Positions 16,295 through 25,047 of a stretch of DNA of 41,180 nucleotides are shown in pieces. The stretch's first letter is position 1, and each line of letters begins with the position of its first letter. Location of the stretch: assembly GCA_029268305.1 (NCBI GenBank), contig JAJUGE010000023.1, positions 1 to 41,180 on the forward strand, read 5' to 3'. Source of the stretch: Alphaproteobacteria bacterium. GTDB lineage: Bacteria > Pseudomonadota > Alphaproteobacteria > JAJUGE01. A model generated the notes under the pieces. It did not search any database and was not told where the DNA came from. It worked only from the letters and a program-made list of their open reading frames with translations. The translations under genes and the position numbers were made by a program.

Positions 16295-16846
16295 TCAGGT
16301 GTATGCGTAAGGGTCGTTTACCCGCTCGGTGAACTTCAAGATGACACGCATCCAGAAGAACGCTTTCTCGTTCGGGTGCTCTACGGGCCGAACGGTCCCC
16401 GGCTCGATCTCGATGTCATTCACGAGACCGGCGAGGTAATAGGCGCGGAGGGGTGGTTCGCCCTCCATCTTGATCGTCAGGCCGTCATCGAGAGCCTGCT
16501 GAGTGAACAGCTTGGCGACGGCCTTCTTCACGTCAGCCATCAGCTCATAGGCGGCGTCGGTCGGGTAGCGCGGGTCTTCCTCGACCCACCCCTGCACCAG
16601 CAGCACCCACCGCTCGTTTGCCTTGGCGTTGCCGGAGTTGTCGTTGCCGCCCCCCACGAGGCGGCCGCGGTCCGGCAGCGGCGCTTCGAGGATGGACACG
16701 CACGGCAACGGCGTCGCGTCGGTGATGTACCCTTGGCCGCGAATCAGCTCGGCGATGTCGTGCTTGTAGCCGTTGGCGAGGGTGACTTCCTGCACGATCC
16801 ACTGCGAGAGCAGCTTCAGGGTGCGAAGGCGCTTGCTGTCTTTCAC
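16295..16846 (-). CDS. Tail terminator (gpU-like)
   Basis: 183 residues. The pattern of a small alpha/beta protein with LPCVSILEAPLPDRGR, RWVLLVQGWVEE and a C-terminal RVILKFTE strand matches tail terminator proteins, which cap the tail tube and contact the neck. It follows the minor tail gene (4-bp overlap, ATGA) and precedes the tail tube gene, the standard order. Assignment is by context, size and fold-like pattern. Confidence 0.7.
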   Translation of the reverse strand: MKDSKRLRTLKLLSQWIVQEVTLANGYKHDIAELIRGQGYITDATPLPCVSILEAPLPDRGRLVGGGNDNSGNAKANERWVLLVQGWVEEDPRYPTDAAYELMADVKKAVAKLFTQQALDDGLTIKMEGEPPLRAYYLAGLVNDIEIEPGTVRPVEHPNEKAFFWMRVILKFTERVNDPYAYT

Positions 16847-17517
16847 TTATTGAGCCTCTCGAACTGGCGCACGAACTCGGTCTCAACGCGCGTGGATACC
16901 GGCCCTTCGATGTCGACGGCAACGTCGTCGAAGACCTGCGCGACGGACGGGCCGTAGAGCATGTACATGCGACCGGCGCGCGGAGAGCGGCGGTTCTCGC
17001 CGAACTCGTAGTCGCCGAAGGTGTTGACGAACTCGCGCTTGTTGATCGACTCGCCGGGCTTGAGCCGCACGGCGAGGCCGACGTTGAAGGTGTCGTCGTC
17101 CAGCACGCGGCCTGCGCGCAGGCGCATCAGCCACGCGCCCGGCATCGTCTTCGCCGAGCCCTTGGCGCTGACCTTGACGCGCACGGGGCGCCCCGGCGTG
17201 CGCTTGCCGAGCGTCTTGCTGCCGACCACGAAGCGGGCCAGAGAGGTCGGGCGCTCGCGGCCGCGGATGACCGCTTCCGGGTCACCGGGCTTGGCGTACT
17301 TCGTGATCTTCAGCCGGTCGTTGCCGCCGGACGCCGCGGAGCCGAGGTAGCGAGCTGGCAGGTTGACCTGCTCGCGGATGCCGCGCGAGGCTGCCGTATG
17401 CGCGTAGCGCACGCCCGCATTGACGGCCAGCGTCTCGGCCTGCTCGATCGTTTCGGGCAGACCGTGCAGACGCTCGATGATGGAGTCCAGACCGCGGGTA
17501 GTGATCTCAACCGTCAT
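16843..17517 (-). CDS. Minor tail protein, gpZ / HK97 gp10-like
   Basis: 224 residues from ATG 17517, which overlaps the upstream stop (ATGA); the frame opens six codons earlier but without a signal. The N-terminal TTRGLDSIIERLHGLPETIE and the basic SRGIREQVNLPARYLGS region resemble GpZ/HK97 gp10-type tail completion proteins needed for joining tails to heads. The C-terminal part (MLYGPSVAQVF, TRVETEFVRQFERL) also fits. It lies between the head completion and tail terminator genes. Confidence 0.78.
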   Translation of the reverse strand: MTVEITTRGLDSIIERLHGLPETIEQAETLAVNAGVRYAHTAASRGIREQVNLPARYLGSAASGGNDRLKITKYAKPGDPEAVIRGRERPTSLARFVVGSKTLGKRTPGRPVRVKVSAKGSAKTMPGAWLMRLRAGRVLDDDTFNVGLAVRLKPGESINKREFVNTFGDYEFGENRRSPRAGRMYMLYGPSVAQVFDDVAVDIEGPVSTRVETEFVRQFERLNK

Positions 17518-17843
17518 GCCGGCTGCACCTCGCACGTCCAGAACTCGGAATCCTTGTCAGGGATTACATTCGTAATCCGGTACTTCGGGCCACTCGCGAA
17601 CTCGATCACGCCGTGCTGCCGCGGGATGATCTCGCCAGAGTCGACCATGACCTGATTCACGTCGTCGATGACCTGAGCGAAGCCGTCGCTCTCAAGGTCG
17701 CCGTAACGCAGGAACTTGGTGTGGAGGCGAATCCGGGCCGCAACCGGCGTCGCGCCAGCCTCGGGTGCCAGATAGGTAGCTTCGCGTGCGAACGTGCTGT
17801 GTACGACACGCTTGGCTGAGGCCCGAATCCGCTCCCACGACAC
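17514..17843 (-). CDS. Head-tail joining / head completion protein
   Basis: 109 residues, beta-rich, with RYGDLESDGFAQVIDDVNQV and a C-terminal YRITNVIPDKDSEFWTCEV typical of stopper proteins (lambda gpFII / HK97 gp7 type). It lies between the capsid block and the gpZ-like gene in the head-to-tail connector region. No catalytic motif. It should seal the portal after packaging and provide the tail docking surface; inference from order and size. Confidence 0.65.
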   Translation of the reverse strand: MSWERIRASAKRVVHSTFAREATYLAPEAGATPVAARIRLHTKFLRYGDLESDGFAQVIDDVNQVMVDSGEIIPRQHGVIEFASGPKYRITNVIPDKDSEFWTCEVQPA

Positions 17844-17848
17844 GCCCC

Positions 17849-18208
17849 TTACCTCCCCTTGCCCTTGTTGCTCTTGTTGCCCTGCGCGCGGTTGGCCTCG
17901 GCCTCCGCGGCGACCTGATCGGCAGGGGAGTCGATCTCGCCGAAGTCATCGACGACGGGCTCGCCAGCGCGGACGGCCTCGGCACGACGCAGGTTCGCCT
18001 CGCGGCGAGCGGCGTCGGTCTTCTCCAAGTCCTCGATCGCTTCCTTCAGCGGCTTCACCGCGTTGATCTTCGCGAAGTGCTGGAAGTTGTCGTCGTCCAG
18101 CTCGAACGGCTTGCTCGACTGGCGGCGGTACTGCGCGTTGCCCTCGTGGTCGATGTAGCTGAGGTCGTGGAGGGCGATGACCTCGTGCATCTTGGTGGCC
18201 TTTGCCAT
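17849..18208 (-). CDS. Uncharacterised connector-region protein
   Basis: 119 residues. A beta-rich N-terminal half (HEVIALHDLSYIDHEGN, SKPFELDDDNF) is followed by a charged helical tail (LKEAIEDLEKTDAARREANL) and a lysine-rich end. No known motif. It is five bases upstream of the head completion gene and directly follows the major capsid gene in the direction of transcription, so a role in the neck or as an adaptor is likely. I do not recognise the family with certainty. Confidence 0.6.
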   Translation of the reverse strand: MAKATKMHEVIALHDLSYIDHEGNAQYRRQSSKPFELDDDNFQHFAKINAVKPLKEAIEDLEKTDAARREANLRRAEAVRAGEPVVDDFGEIDSPADQVAAEAEANRAQGNKSNKGKGR

Positions 18209-18229
18209 GGTGCTTGTCTCCGTGCAGGA

Positions 18230-18254
18230 GGGAGCCCGGCGAACCGGGCTGCCC
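18230..18254 (-). terminator. Stable hairpin after the major capsid gene
   Basis: AGCCCGG (18233-18239) and CCGGGCT (18244-18250) pair, closing a TTCG tetraloop on the minus strand, with three more G-C pairs outside one mismatch. No T-run follows. It lies 27 bp past the capsid stop and could be an RNA-stabilising or attenuating element that keeps capsid mRNA in excess rather than a full terminator. Confidence 0.5.
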
Positions 18255-18280
18255 TCACGTGGGGGCTCGCTGCGCCGCTA

Positions 18281-19321
18281 TCAGGCGACGTTGAGAACCT
18301 TGGCGGTCAGCGAGGTGTTCGGACGACGCGGGATCATCAGCGGGGCCGACTGCGTCATCAGGTACAGGGTGGACGGGTCTTCCTGTTCCCACATCTTCGA
18401 GAACATCGGGGTCGCCACCCAACCCGCACGGCGGTCCATGATGGCGCCGAACGCGCGCACGCCGTCGACGGCAGGGGAGGTCAGCACGACCGAGTCTTGG
18501 TCGAGGAAGTTGACCATGTTCCCGTTCTCGTCCTCGTACACGTCGTTGTACGTGTAGATTTCGAGGCCGCCCGCGCTGTCGAGGTTCATGCGGTGCTGCC
18601 ACGGCTCGCCGGTGCCCGGACCGATCTCGCCGCGGGTGACCGAGCCACGGCGGGTCTCGAACAGCTCGCGCACGGCCTTGTGGGCGGAGAATGCTGCCCA
18701 CGCGTTCAGCCCCATGGTGATGCGGGTCGGGGTGTAGCCCGAACGGCGGTGGATTTCCTGCAGCCACGCCTCGATGTCGGCGATGGGGTTCGAGCCCTCC
18801 TCGCTCCAGCGGGCGGTGCCCGTCAGGTTCTTCGACAGCTCGGCGTCGCGGCCGAACGAGACGGTGACGGTCGGGTAGTCCGGGCCGGAGACGGTGACCG
18901 AGCCCTTGATGAGTGCCTCAGCAGCCATCCACTCCCACCGACGCTCGATGGAGGTGCGGTGCATGTTGAGGATGTCCGCCACGATGGCGTCCTCGCGCTG
19001 CTGCGGGGTCATCTCGCCGAGCCACGCTTCACCGGCACGGCGCTGCAGCAGGCGGGCCGGATCGACCGGGTCTTTCGGCTTGATGTAGGCCGGCTTGAAG
19101 CGCCGGGTCATGTAGCCGTCCTCGCGCATCGGCACGCCCTGCGCGGTCGGCGCCACGAACGGGGCGAGGCGGCGATGCGTGTCGACCACGTCGAAGTCGA
19201 TCTCCTTCGTGTCGAACGTCAGCACGCTCGGGAAGGCGAGGTTCAGCCAGTAGTTCGACGGCGGCTGCAGGGTGCGCATCACCTTGCCGAGCGTCACGGT
19301 GTCGTAAATGCTGATTGCCAT
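18281..19321 (-). CDS. Major capsid protein, lambda gpE family
   Basis: 346 residues. The lambda gpE-type layout is clear: an N-terminal arm, PSNYWLNLAFPSVLTFDTKE near residues 21-40, an acidic-basic DGYMTRRFKPAYIKPKDPVD segment and the later GYTPTRITMGLNAWAAF. Size matches gpE (341 residues). GAGGA lies nine bases before the ATG. It follows the decoration protein gene and forms the HK97-fold shell. Confidence 0.95.
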   Translation of the reverse strand: MAISIYDTVTLGKVMRTLQPPSNYWLNLAFPSVLTFDTKEIDFDVVDTHRRLAPFVAPTAQGVPMREDGYMTRRFKPAYIKPKDPVDPARLLQRRAGEAWLGEMTPQQREDAIVADILNMHRTSIERRWEWMAAEALIKGSVTVSGPDYPTVTVSFGRDAELSKNLTGTARWSEEGSNPIADIEAWLQEIHRRSGYTPTRITMGLNAWAAFSAHKAVRELFETRRGSVTRGEIGPGTGEPWQHRMNLDSAGGLEIYTYNDVYEDENGNMVNFLDQDSVVLTSPAVDGVRAFGAIMDRRAGWVATPMFSKMWEQEDPSTLYLMTQSAPLMIPRRPNTSLTAKVLNVA

Positions 19322-19380
19322 TTTTCAGTGTCCTCGATGGGAAGTGTGTTGGGTGCTTCCTGAGACGGCGCGGGCGCCGG

Positions 19381-19767
19381 TCAGTACAGCTTCCGGTGGG
19401 TGATGTCGGTACGGTCGAACGCGGCGCGCTTCTGTTCGTCGGTCGCACCCTCCGGCCACACGAGCGCATCGGTGTTGAAGTAGCCAGCCACGTAGATCGC
19501 GGCCTCCACGTCGGCGCCGGTCGCGTCGACGGCGTAGCAGGTCACGCCGATGGCGTCCTGCGAACCGTCCGCGCCTGCCGGGTCCCACGCGACCACCTTG
19601 CCGGTCGCGGCGACGCGGGCGACGACCGCGTACTGCGGGACGACGGTGTCGGCCAAGAAGATGACCGGGGTGGTGTTGAAGTCGCCGTCGCCAGCGCGCA
19701 GCTTCGGCGGCGTGTACACGTCGACGGTGCCGCTCGCGGCGATGTGGATGTCGTTGGTGTGTGCCAT
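19381..19767 (-). CDS. Head decoration protein, lambda gpD-like
   Basis: 128 residues. The small beta-rich protein has PVIFLADTVVPQYAVVARVA, GVTCYAVDATGADVEAAIYV and a C-terminal FNTDALVWPEGATDEQKRAA, which is the head decoration (HDPD, gpD) pattern. It lies between the protease/scaffold and capsid genes as in lambda. It should form trimers at the three-fold positions and stabilise the expanded capsid. GAGGAA lies in front of the start. Confidence 0.9.
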   Translation of the reverse strand: MAHTNDIHIAASGTVDVYTPPKLRAGDGDFNTTPVIFLADTVVPQYAVVARVAATGKVVAWDPAGADGSQDAIGVTCYAVDATGADVEAAIYVAGYFNTDALVWPEGATDEQKRAAFDRTDITHRKLY

Positions 19768-19830
19768 CTCTTTGTTCCTCGCGGAAAGGGTCTGATTGAC
19801 TGCTGGTGGTGGAGCCTACTGCCGGTTGAG

Positions 19831-20208
19831 CTACTCGCCGCCGTTCAGGGCGTGCCAGTTCGCGCTGATACGCGCCGCCACGTCCTGTTCGGTGACCTCC
19901 GCACCCTCGACCGAAGCCATCTCGGGGTGCTGGTCGTTGTCCATGGTGCGGGTGAACGCGTCGCCCGTCGCTTCGGCCTGCGTCGCCTTCGGAGCGGCGG
20001 CCAGCATGGCGGCGGCGTCCTCGGCGCTCATATCGGTGTTGAAGGCGATGTGCTCGGCCAGCTCGCGACGGCCTTCGGCGGCCTCGCACTTCAGGATGGA
20101 CGAGATACGAGCCTTCTGATCGACGGTGTTTTCGGACACGGTGATGTTCTCCTCGGCGTTGGGTGCGGAAGCGTTCGTGTTCGCTTCCGGCGTGGTTGCG
20201 GTAGACAT
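19831..20208 (-). CDS. Internal-start scaffold protein (Nu3-like)
   Basis: 125 residues, in frame with the protease gene and beginning at its Met294 (ATG 20206-20208). A strong ribosome site, GGAGGT, lies directly upstream, seven bases between GGAGG and the ATG, where no gene start would otherwise be needed. The product MSTATTPEANTNASAPN... is acidic, Ala-rich and helical, as scaffolds are. It would be made in excess over the full protease and direct prohead assembly. Basis: sequence for the ribosome site, family knowledge for the role. Confidence 0.8.
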   Translation of the reverse strand: MSTATTPEANTNASAPNAEENITVSENTVDQKARISSILKCEAAEGRRELAEHIAFNTDMSAEDAAAMLAAAPKATQAEATGDAFTRTMDNDQHPEMASVEGAEVTEQDVAARISANWHALNGGE

Positions 20209-21087
20209 TGCATTACCTCCGGTCGAGTTGGTAGAGCCGGAAAGCTCCTTACGGAACGCCGCCAGCGCCGAGATTGGCTCTTGGACAGCGTCAATGAGCC
20301 CGATCCGCTTGGCCTCGCTCGCGTCGTAGGTCAACGCCTGCGTGGCCTTTACGGCATCGGGTTCGAGACCCCGGTTGCGAGCAACCAAGGAAACGAACTC
20401 GTTGTACGAGCGATCGACGCTCGCTTGGAATCGAGCGCGGGAAGCCTCGTCCATATCCTTGTAGGGCGACCCATCGACCTTGTGATCGCCCGCGTAGATC
20501 AGGTTGACCTCGATGCCCATCTGCTCCAACGCCTTCTTGTAACTGACGTGCATCATCACCACGCCGATGCTCCCGGCGCCGCCGCTCGGGGTCGCGACGA
20601 TGTTGCCGACCGCGCTGGCGAGGGAGTACCCGCCCGAGTAGCAATGCACGTCGACGAGCGCCATCATCGGCTTCGCGGCGCGGTGGTTGAAGATGTGATC
20701 GGCCAGCTCGAAGTTGCCCGCGACCTGCCCGCCCGGCGAGTTCACGTCGAACACGATGCCTTCCACGTCGGGGTCGGCCACCGCGGCGTCGAAACGTGAG
20801 CGGATGTAGTCGTACCCGGTAGCGCCTTCCCACGAGTAGTTGTAGCGGTGGAGAAGCACGCCCTGCACCGGGATGAAGGCGAGTCCGTCCGAGTAGACAA
20901 ACGGCTTGGACCGATCGGTGACGGAGAAGCCATACGCGGCCGCGCACATCTCGTCGAATGGCACTTCATCCTCGCCCTGCAGCGCGGAGTCGCGCACGAG
21001 GTACTCCATCCGGTGCGCGGCGTCCGGGGACAGCAGCGTCGGCTGCTCATTGAATCGCTGCGCGAAGCCAGAGGCGTTGATAATCAT
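19831..21087 (-). CDS. S49-type head maturation protease fused to a scaffold domain
   Basis: 418 residues. Residues 60-275 are an S49/SppA-like serine protease: SPGG (117-120) and the nucleophile segment HCYSGGYSLASA with Ser151. Lys203 in GDHKVDGSPY fits the Ser-Lys dyad of this family (lambda gpC). Residues 280-418 are a low-complexity, helical, acidic scaffold-like tail. The start overlaps the portal stop (ATGA). The protease should cleave the scaffold and other proteins inside the prohead. An internal, in-frame start gives the tail as a separate product (next entry), exactly the C/Nu3 arrangement. Confidence 0.93.
   Translation of the reverse strand: MIINASGFAQRFNEQPTLLSPDAAHRMEYLVRDSALQGEDEVPFDEMCAAAYGFSVTDRSKPFVYSDGLAFIPVQGVLLHRYNYSWEGATGYDYIRSRFDAAVADPDVEGIVFDVNSPGGQVAGNFELADHIFNHRAAKPMMALVDVHCYSGGYSLASAVGNIVATPSGGAGSIGVVMMHVSYKKALEQMGIEVNLIYAGDHKVDGSPYKDMDEASRARFQASVDRSYNEFVSLVARNRGLEPDAVKATQALTYDASEAKRIGLIDAVQEPISALAAFRKELSGSTNSTGGNAMSTATTPEANTNASAPNAEENITVSENTVDQKARISSILKCEAAEGRRELAEHIAFNTDMSAEDAAAMLAAAPKATQAEATGDAFTRTMDNDQHPEMASVEGAEVTEQDVAARISANWHALNGGE
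20215..20221 (-). promoter_or_regulatory. Ribosome binding site for the internal scaffold start
   Basis: GGAGGT (with one further G upstream) sits inside the protease coding sequence, seven bases before an in-frame ATG. In the reading frame these bases encode Gly-Gly-Asn of a linker between the protease and the scaffold, so they are free to serve as a translation signal. Confidence 0.8.
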
Positions 21088-22724
21088 TCGGTGCTGCCCT
21101 CGTCGTTGTCCTCGCCGCCGCGGTACGCGCTGTTCGTACCCGGCTTGGTCGGCTCGGTGTTGAAGGAAAGGTTGTATTCGTCCATGTAACGCTGCTCGCG
21201 GCCCAACTGGCGCATCGTGACGCGCCAGTCCTTGCCGAGCCGCGCCATCTCGTCTTCGCGGGTAGACAGGCCCGCGTTGATGCGCAGCACCGCGGCTTGC
21301 GTCTCCTTCAGCTCGTCGATCTGGCCGCGCGAGGCGCCGATCCAGTCGCAGCGGGTGTACGCGGCCCGGTTGAGCGGGTTCTCGTACATGCTCGGCGCGT
21401 TGCGGGGCAGGGAGGTGATGATCTTCTTGTTGATCGCCTCCTCAAGCCACAGGCTGAAGATGTTCGTGGCGAGCCGGTCCGCGACGATGCGCTTGCGCGA
21501 TTGCATGTACTTCCACGTCTCGGACATCGAGGCGCGGGCCGAGGCGTAGTTCGTCTTCGTGTAGTCGCGCGTGAACTGCTCGTAACTCAGGCCGAGGGAG
21601 GCGGCGATGTGGCGCAGAAGCGATGCCTCGAACTCGGTGCCGACGCCTCCGGGCGTACCCATGGAGTGCAGGTTGAGCTTCGATCCCGCGGGGAGGTGCG
21701 GAATCTTCGCGCCGTCGATCGCGATGCTCGACGCGTTCTCGTAGTAGGCATCGAGGGCAGCCATGTACTGCTGCATGTACGCCATCGTGCCGCCGGTCGA
21801 CGCGCCTGCGCCCGCGCCGATCAGCTCGTAGGCGGCTTCGCGCGGCAGCTCGGATTCGAGCGTCGCGGCGTAGGTCGCGTTGATGACGGCGTTCTGCAGC
21901 GTGATCTCGTTGAACCGCTTCGTCATCCGCATCTCTTTGAGCGTGGCGACCATCTCGGCCACGCCGCGCGTCTGACCGGGACGCATCTGCTCGATGATGT
22001 GGATGACCTGCGGACGCCCCCATGGCTTGCGCGCCGGGACGTGCTTCCAGCGGTAGCCATTGGCCGACAGGTGCAGGTCGTTCGGATAGCCGAGACGGAA
22101 CCAGTAGCCGGTCGGCTCGCCGAAGCGGTCGATCTCGACGCCGCGGCGCAGACGCTCGGTGTCCTGCCGGTCATCCGGGTTGCACAGCAGGTCAGGGTCG
22201 ACGAGCTGCACACAGGTCGAGAACGGGCGCGATACGCTCCGCTTCCACTCGGCAGTGGCGACGACCTCGCCCGAGTGGACAAAGGTGCCGAGGCCGAGCC
22301 GGATGATCCCGGTGAAGGTGTTGCGGCCAGAGGCGTCCGGCCAGCAGTCGATCGACTCGCCCCACAAGGCGAACTTCGACTCCACCTCCTCCTGAAACTC
22401 CTCGGACCATGTTTCATCGAGCCCGAGCGCCCGGTAGTCGGGGCGCGAGTTGAGGATGAAGTGCGAACCGACGATCGAGTCCTTGTGCGTGGCGACGGCG
22501 CCCATCATGTAGCCGTCGTTGCGGATCAGGTCGCGGGCTCGCGCGTCGATCGTCTGCTTGTCGAGGTTGATCTCGCGGTCGGGCGAGAAGATCGGGGCCG
22601 ACCAGCGTGCCGTCTCCCTCGCGATCCGGGACGCGCCTTCGTAGGCACCTCCGAGTGCATGTACGACCGGGGGTTGACCTTCGGCCGTCAGCTCATCGGT
22701 AACGTCGGGGGCGGTGTCGGTCAT
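21084..22724 (-). CDS. Portal protein, lambda family
   Basis: 546 residues, close to lambda gpB (533). Lambda-type portal features: the N-terminal TIDARARDLIRNDGYMMGAV and KDSIVGSHF, the core VQLVDPDLLCNPDD, the IHIIEQMRPGQTRGV segment and the C-terminal YEQFTRDYTKTNYASARASM. It forms the dodecameric ring at one capsid vertex through which DNA enters. The ATG overlaps the gpW stop (TGATG). Confidence 0.95.
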   Translation of the reverse strand: MTDTAPDVTDELTAEGQPPVVHALGGAYEGASRIARETARWSAPIFSPDREINLDKQTIDARARDLIRNDGYMMGAVATHKDSIVGSHFILNSRPDYRALGLDETWSEEFQEEVESKFALWGESIDCWPDASGRNTFTGIIRLGLGTFVHSGEVVATAEWKRSVSRPFSTCVQLVDPDLLCNPDDRQDTERLRRGVEIDRFGEPTGYWFRLGYPNDLHLSANGYRWKHVPARKPWGRPQVIHIIEQMRPGQTRGVAEMVATLKEMRMTKRFNEITLQNAVINATYAATLESELPREAAYELIGAGAGASTGGTMAYMQQYMAALDAYYENASSIAIDGAKIPHLPAGSKLNLHSMGTPGGVGTEFEASLLRHIAASLGLSYEQFTRDYTKTNYASARASMSETWKYMQSRKRIVADRLATNIFSLWLEEAINKKIITSLPRNAPSMYENPLNRAAYTRCDWIGASRGQIDELKETQAAVLRINAGLSTREDEMARLGKDWRVTMRQLGREQRYMDEYNLSFNTEPTKPGTNSAYRGGEDNDEGSTE

Positions 22725-22942
22725 CAGAAAAGTGCTCCTGCCGGGCCGCGGCGACGCGGCGTGGTGCCCGCGGCAATCTGGCGCCGGAGTTCTTCGATGT
22801 ATGCGGCCAGTCGGCCCGCGTTGGCGGCGGTGTACTCGACGCGCTCGCCCGACGAGTCGACGACCACGCGGACGGCGCCTCCGATCATCAGGTCGTGGTA
22901 AGCCGCTTCGGCTTGAACCAGTTTTTCAGCCAGAGTCGCCAT
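22724..22942 (-). CDS. gpW-like head-tail joining protein
   Basis: 72 residues from ATG 22942. The length and the pattern of an N-terminal helix (TLAEKLVQAEAAYHDLMIG), a beta hairpin (AVRVVVDSSGERVEYT) and a second helix (NAGRLAAYIEELRRQIA) match lambda gpW (68 residues). It lies between the large terminase and portal, as in lambda. The frame is open upstream but the preceding codons lie inside the terminase gene. It completes heads by closing the portal after packaging. Confidence 0.88.
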   Translation of the reverse strand: MATLAEKLVQAEAAYHDLMIGGAVRVVVDSSGERVEYTAANAGRLAAYIEELRRQIAAGTTPRRRGPAGALF

Positions 22943-22944
22943 GA

Positions 22945-25047
22945 TTATCCCAATGCGGCGCCGAGCCGCCCAAAGGCATCGTATGTTCCCGTTTCGACGG
23001 GTGTAAAGCGAGCCCCCTGCTCGGGAGCGCGGACCAGCGTGTTCTCCGGCCATTCGGCGGCCCACCCCGGAACGCTTGTCCAATCCCATCGCTCAAGGCC
23101 GAGGTGCAGGCATGTGGCGATGGCATACACGAGCAAGTCCCACGCCTCGTTTCGCCGCTTGCTGCCGAGCTTGACCCATCCCTTGTCGGTGCGGCGCTCG
23201 CCGGTCAGCTCCACGAACCAGTCGTCTTCCAGCCAGTCCGGGTAGAGGATCGCACCGCCGCCCTCGTCCTCGCGATCGAGGCGCCCGTTGAGTTCGTCTT
23301 TGATGAGGTTGGTGTTGATGAACAGCACGGGAATCTCGCCGCGCGCGTTTGCCTCCTTGCCGCGCTTGTCGCCCGAATCCGGGTACTCGATGCGGATGCG
23401 CGGGATGCCGGGCTTGACCTCACCCTTGAGCAGAAGGAAGCGATGGTGCAAGCCTTCGCGACGCAGCTTGCGCCAGAAGTTGTAGGCGTTCGCCGTGGTG
23501 CCTTCCTTACCACCCGAGTCGCAGACCACCAGCTTGATCGCCATGAAGCCGCTGCCGTCCTCAAGCTCGTACTCGCGCAGGATGACCTCGTCGCGAACCA
23601 AGTCCCAATCTTCGAGGTAGGTGCCGGGCTTCACCCATGCGTGCTCCTGCGTCCGTTCGTCGATGCGCGCGGACTTGATGATCGGAAAGCGGTCGATGAC
23701 TTGGATGTCGTACAACGTGCCGTTGGGAATGATCCCGTGGACCTGCACCTCCCAACGGTTCGCCTGCACGTCGACCTGCGCGATCAAGAAGCGAACGCCG
23801 TGCGGGACCAGCGGGCGGTTCTTGTCGCCCTCCTGCGCCGTGGGCGCCTGCACCGCGCGATCCTTCATCTCCTCCGGCGCGCGCATCGACTCGGTGCCGC
23901 GCGGGTAGTAGGGCTCGCCCTGATCGGTGTTGACCGTCGACTTCAACGCCTCCTGCGATCCGGTGCGCTCGTACTCCTGCTCGGCAAGCAGGTAGTTGAG
24001 CACCATCTTCTGCCACGTGATGAACGCCGCGGCTGGCCCCTTGAGCCAGAATGTCGCGATGTCGGAGCGCACCGGGTTGCCGGTGATGCGTCCGTCGCAG
24101 TCGATGAACTCGCCCTCCTTGACCCATTGACCGGCGAGGTTCATATCCTCCTTGCGGTAGTGCTCGATCGGCTTGCGGCAGGCCGGGCATATCATGCGGA
24201 CCGACTCGGCTGCAGCGACGATGTCGATCGTGTTATCCCACTGCAGCAGCTTGAAGGATGGCTCGAAGAACTCGTTGCAGAACGGGCACGGCCAGAACCA
24301 GCGGCGGCGGTCGCCTCGGTTGTAGAGCGCGAGGATGCCGGGGCACGGAGGTGCCTCGTGCGGCGACGAGGGAATCCAGCGCGGGTCTTGCACCTCGTGG
24401 CCGGGGGATGACTCGGCCAGAGTCATCGCGCTGCTGCCGAAGGTCGTCGTGCGCTTCCTCGCTAGGTCAAAGGGCGAACCCTCGCCGTCGACGTTCTCGG
24501 GCATACGGTCAAGGTCGGTCAGCGCGACGCGCGGCACCGGGCGACCAGACAGCTCATTGATCGACGGCCATGACAACGACAGCATCATGCCGCTGCGGTA
24601 GTGCTTGTCGAAGACGTTGTCCTTGTTGCCCTTGAGCGCAAGCTCGCCGACCTTCGGCGAATGGCGGTGCAGGCGGTCGACCCGGCGGATGGAGAAGTCG
24701 CGCGCTGTAGCCTGCGCGGTGTTCACCAGCATCATATCCATCGGGTCGCACACGACGCTGTAGGTCAGCCAGTTGAGCAGCAGGGCGTCCGTCTTGCCGA
24801 GCTGCGCGCCGCCGACGAACACGCACGCGTTGTAGTCCCGCGAAGTGAGCACGTCCTGCGGCTCGATCATGTAGGGGACTTTTTCGTTCTTCCAGTCGCC
24901 GGAGTAGGCGCCGGGGTTGTGGAGCTTGCGGTACTTCGCGGCAGCCTGCGAAACCGTCAACCGCTCGGCGGGCCGGAGAACGTCGGCGGCCGCGCAAACA
25001 ATCTCGCTCAGGGAGCGGTAGCGCGGTGGCCGGATGTCACTCATCAT
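22945..25047 (-). CDS. terL: Terminase large subunit, gpA type
   Basis: 700 residues from ATG 25047, chosen over an ATG 36 bases further upstream because GAGGT lies nine bases before it; ATG 25044 is an alternative. Walker A is GAQLGKT (about 80-86), with a Walker B-like VALTDLD near 174. Two Cys pairs, CPFC (254/257) and CPAC (287/290), form a probable zinc site, common in gpA-type terminases. KLVVCDSGG near residue 510 begins the RNase H-like nuclease domain. It pumps and cuts DNA at the portal. The gpA family is usually linked to cos packaging, so single-strand-nicked cohesive ends are expected here. Confidence 0.95.
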   Translation of the reverse strand: MMSDIRPPRYRSLSEIVCAAADVLRPAERLTVSQAAAKYRKLHNPGAYSGDWKNEKVPYMIEPQDVLTSRDYNACVFVGGAQLGKTDALLLNWLTYSVVCDPMDMMLVNTAQATARDFSIRRVDRLHRHSPKVGELALKGNKDNVFDKHYRSGMMLSLSWPSINELSGRPVPRVALTDLDRMPENVDGEGSPFDLARKRTTTFGSSAMTLAESSPGHEVQDPRWIPSSPHEAPPCPGILALYNRGDRRRWFWPCPFCNEFFEPSFKLLQWDNTIDIVAAAESVRMICPACRKPIEHYRKEDMNLAGQWVKEGEFIDCDGRITGNPVRSDIATFWLKGPAAAFITWQKMVLNYLLAEQEYERTGSQEALKSTVNTDQGEPYYPRGTESMRAPEEMKDRAVQAPTAQEGDKNRPLVPHGVRFLIAQVDVQANRWEVQVHGIIPNGTLYDIQVIDRFPIIKSARIDERTQEHAWVKPGTYLEDWDLVRDEVILREYELEDGSGFMAIKLVVCDSGGKEGTTANAYNFWRKLRREGLHHRFLLLKGEVKPGIPRIRIEYPDSGDKRGKEANARGEIPVLFINTNLIKDELNGRLDREDEGGGAILYPDWLEDDWFVELTGERRTDKGWVKLGSKRRNEAWDLLVYAIATCLHLGLERWDWTSVPGWAAEWPENTLVRAPEQGARFTPVETGTYDAFGRLGAALG

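Noticed and set aside
17786-19363. 525-residue plus-strand open frame opposite the capsid gene
   Set aside because: Antisense to the gpE-type capsid gene and its neighbour; composition bias of high-GC DNA explains its length.
21297-22901. 534-residue plus-strand open frame opposite the portal gene
   Set aside because: It is antisense to a clear portal gene, has Arg/Asp/Leu/Val-rich high-GC composition, no ribosome site and no family motif.
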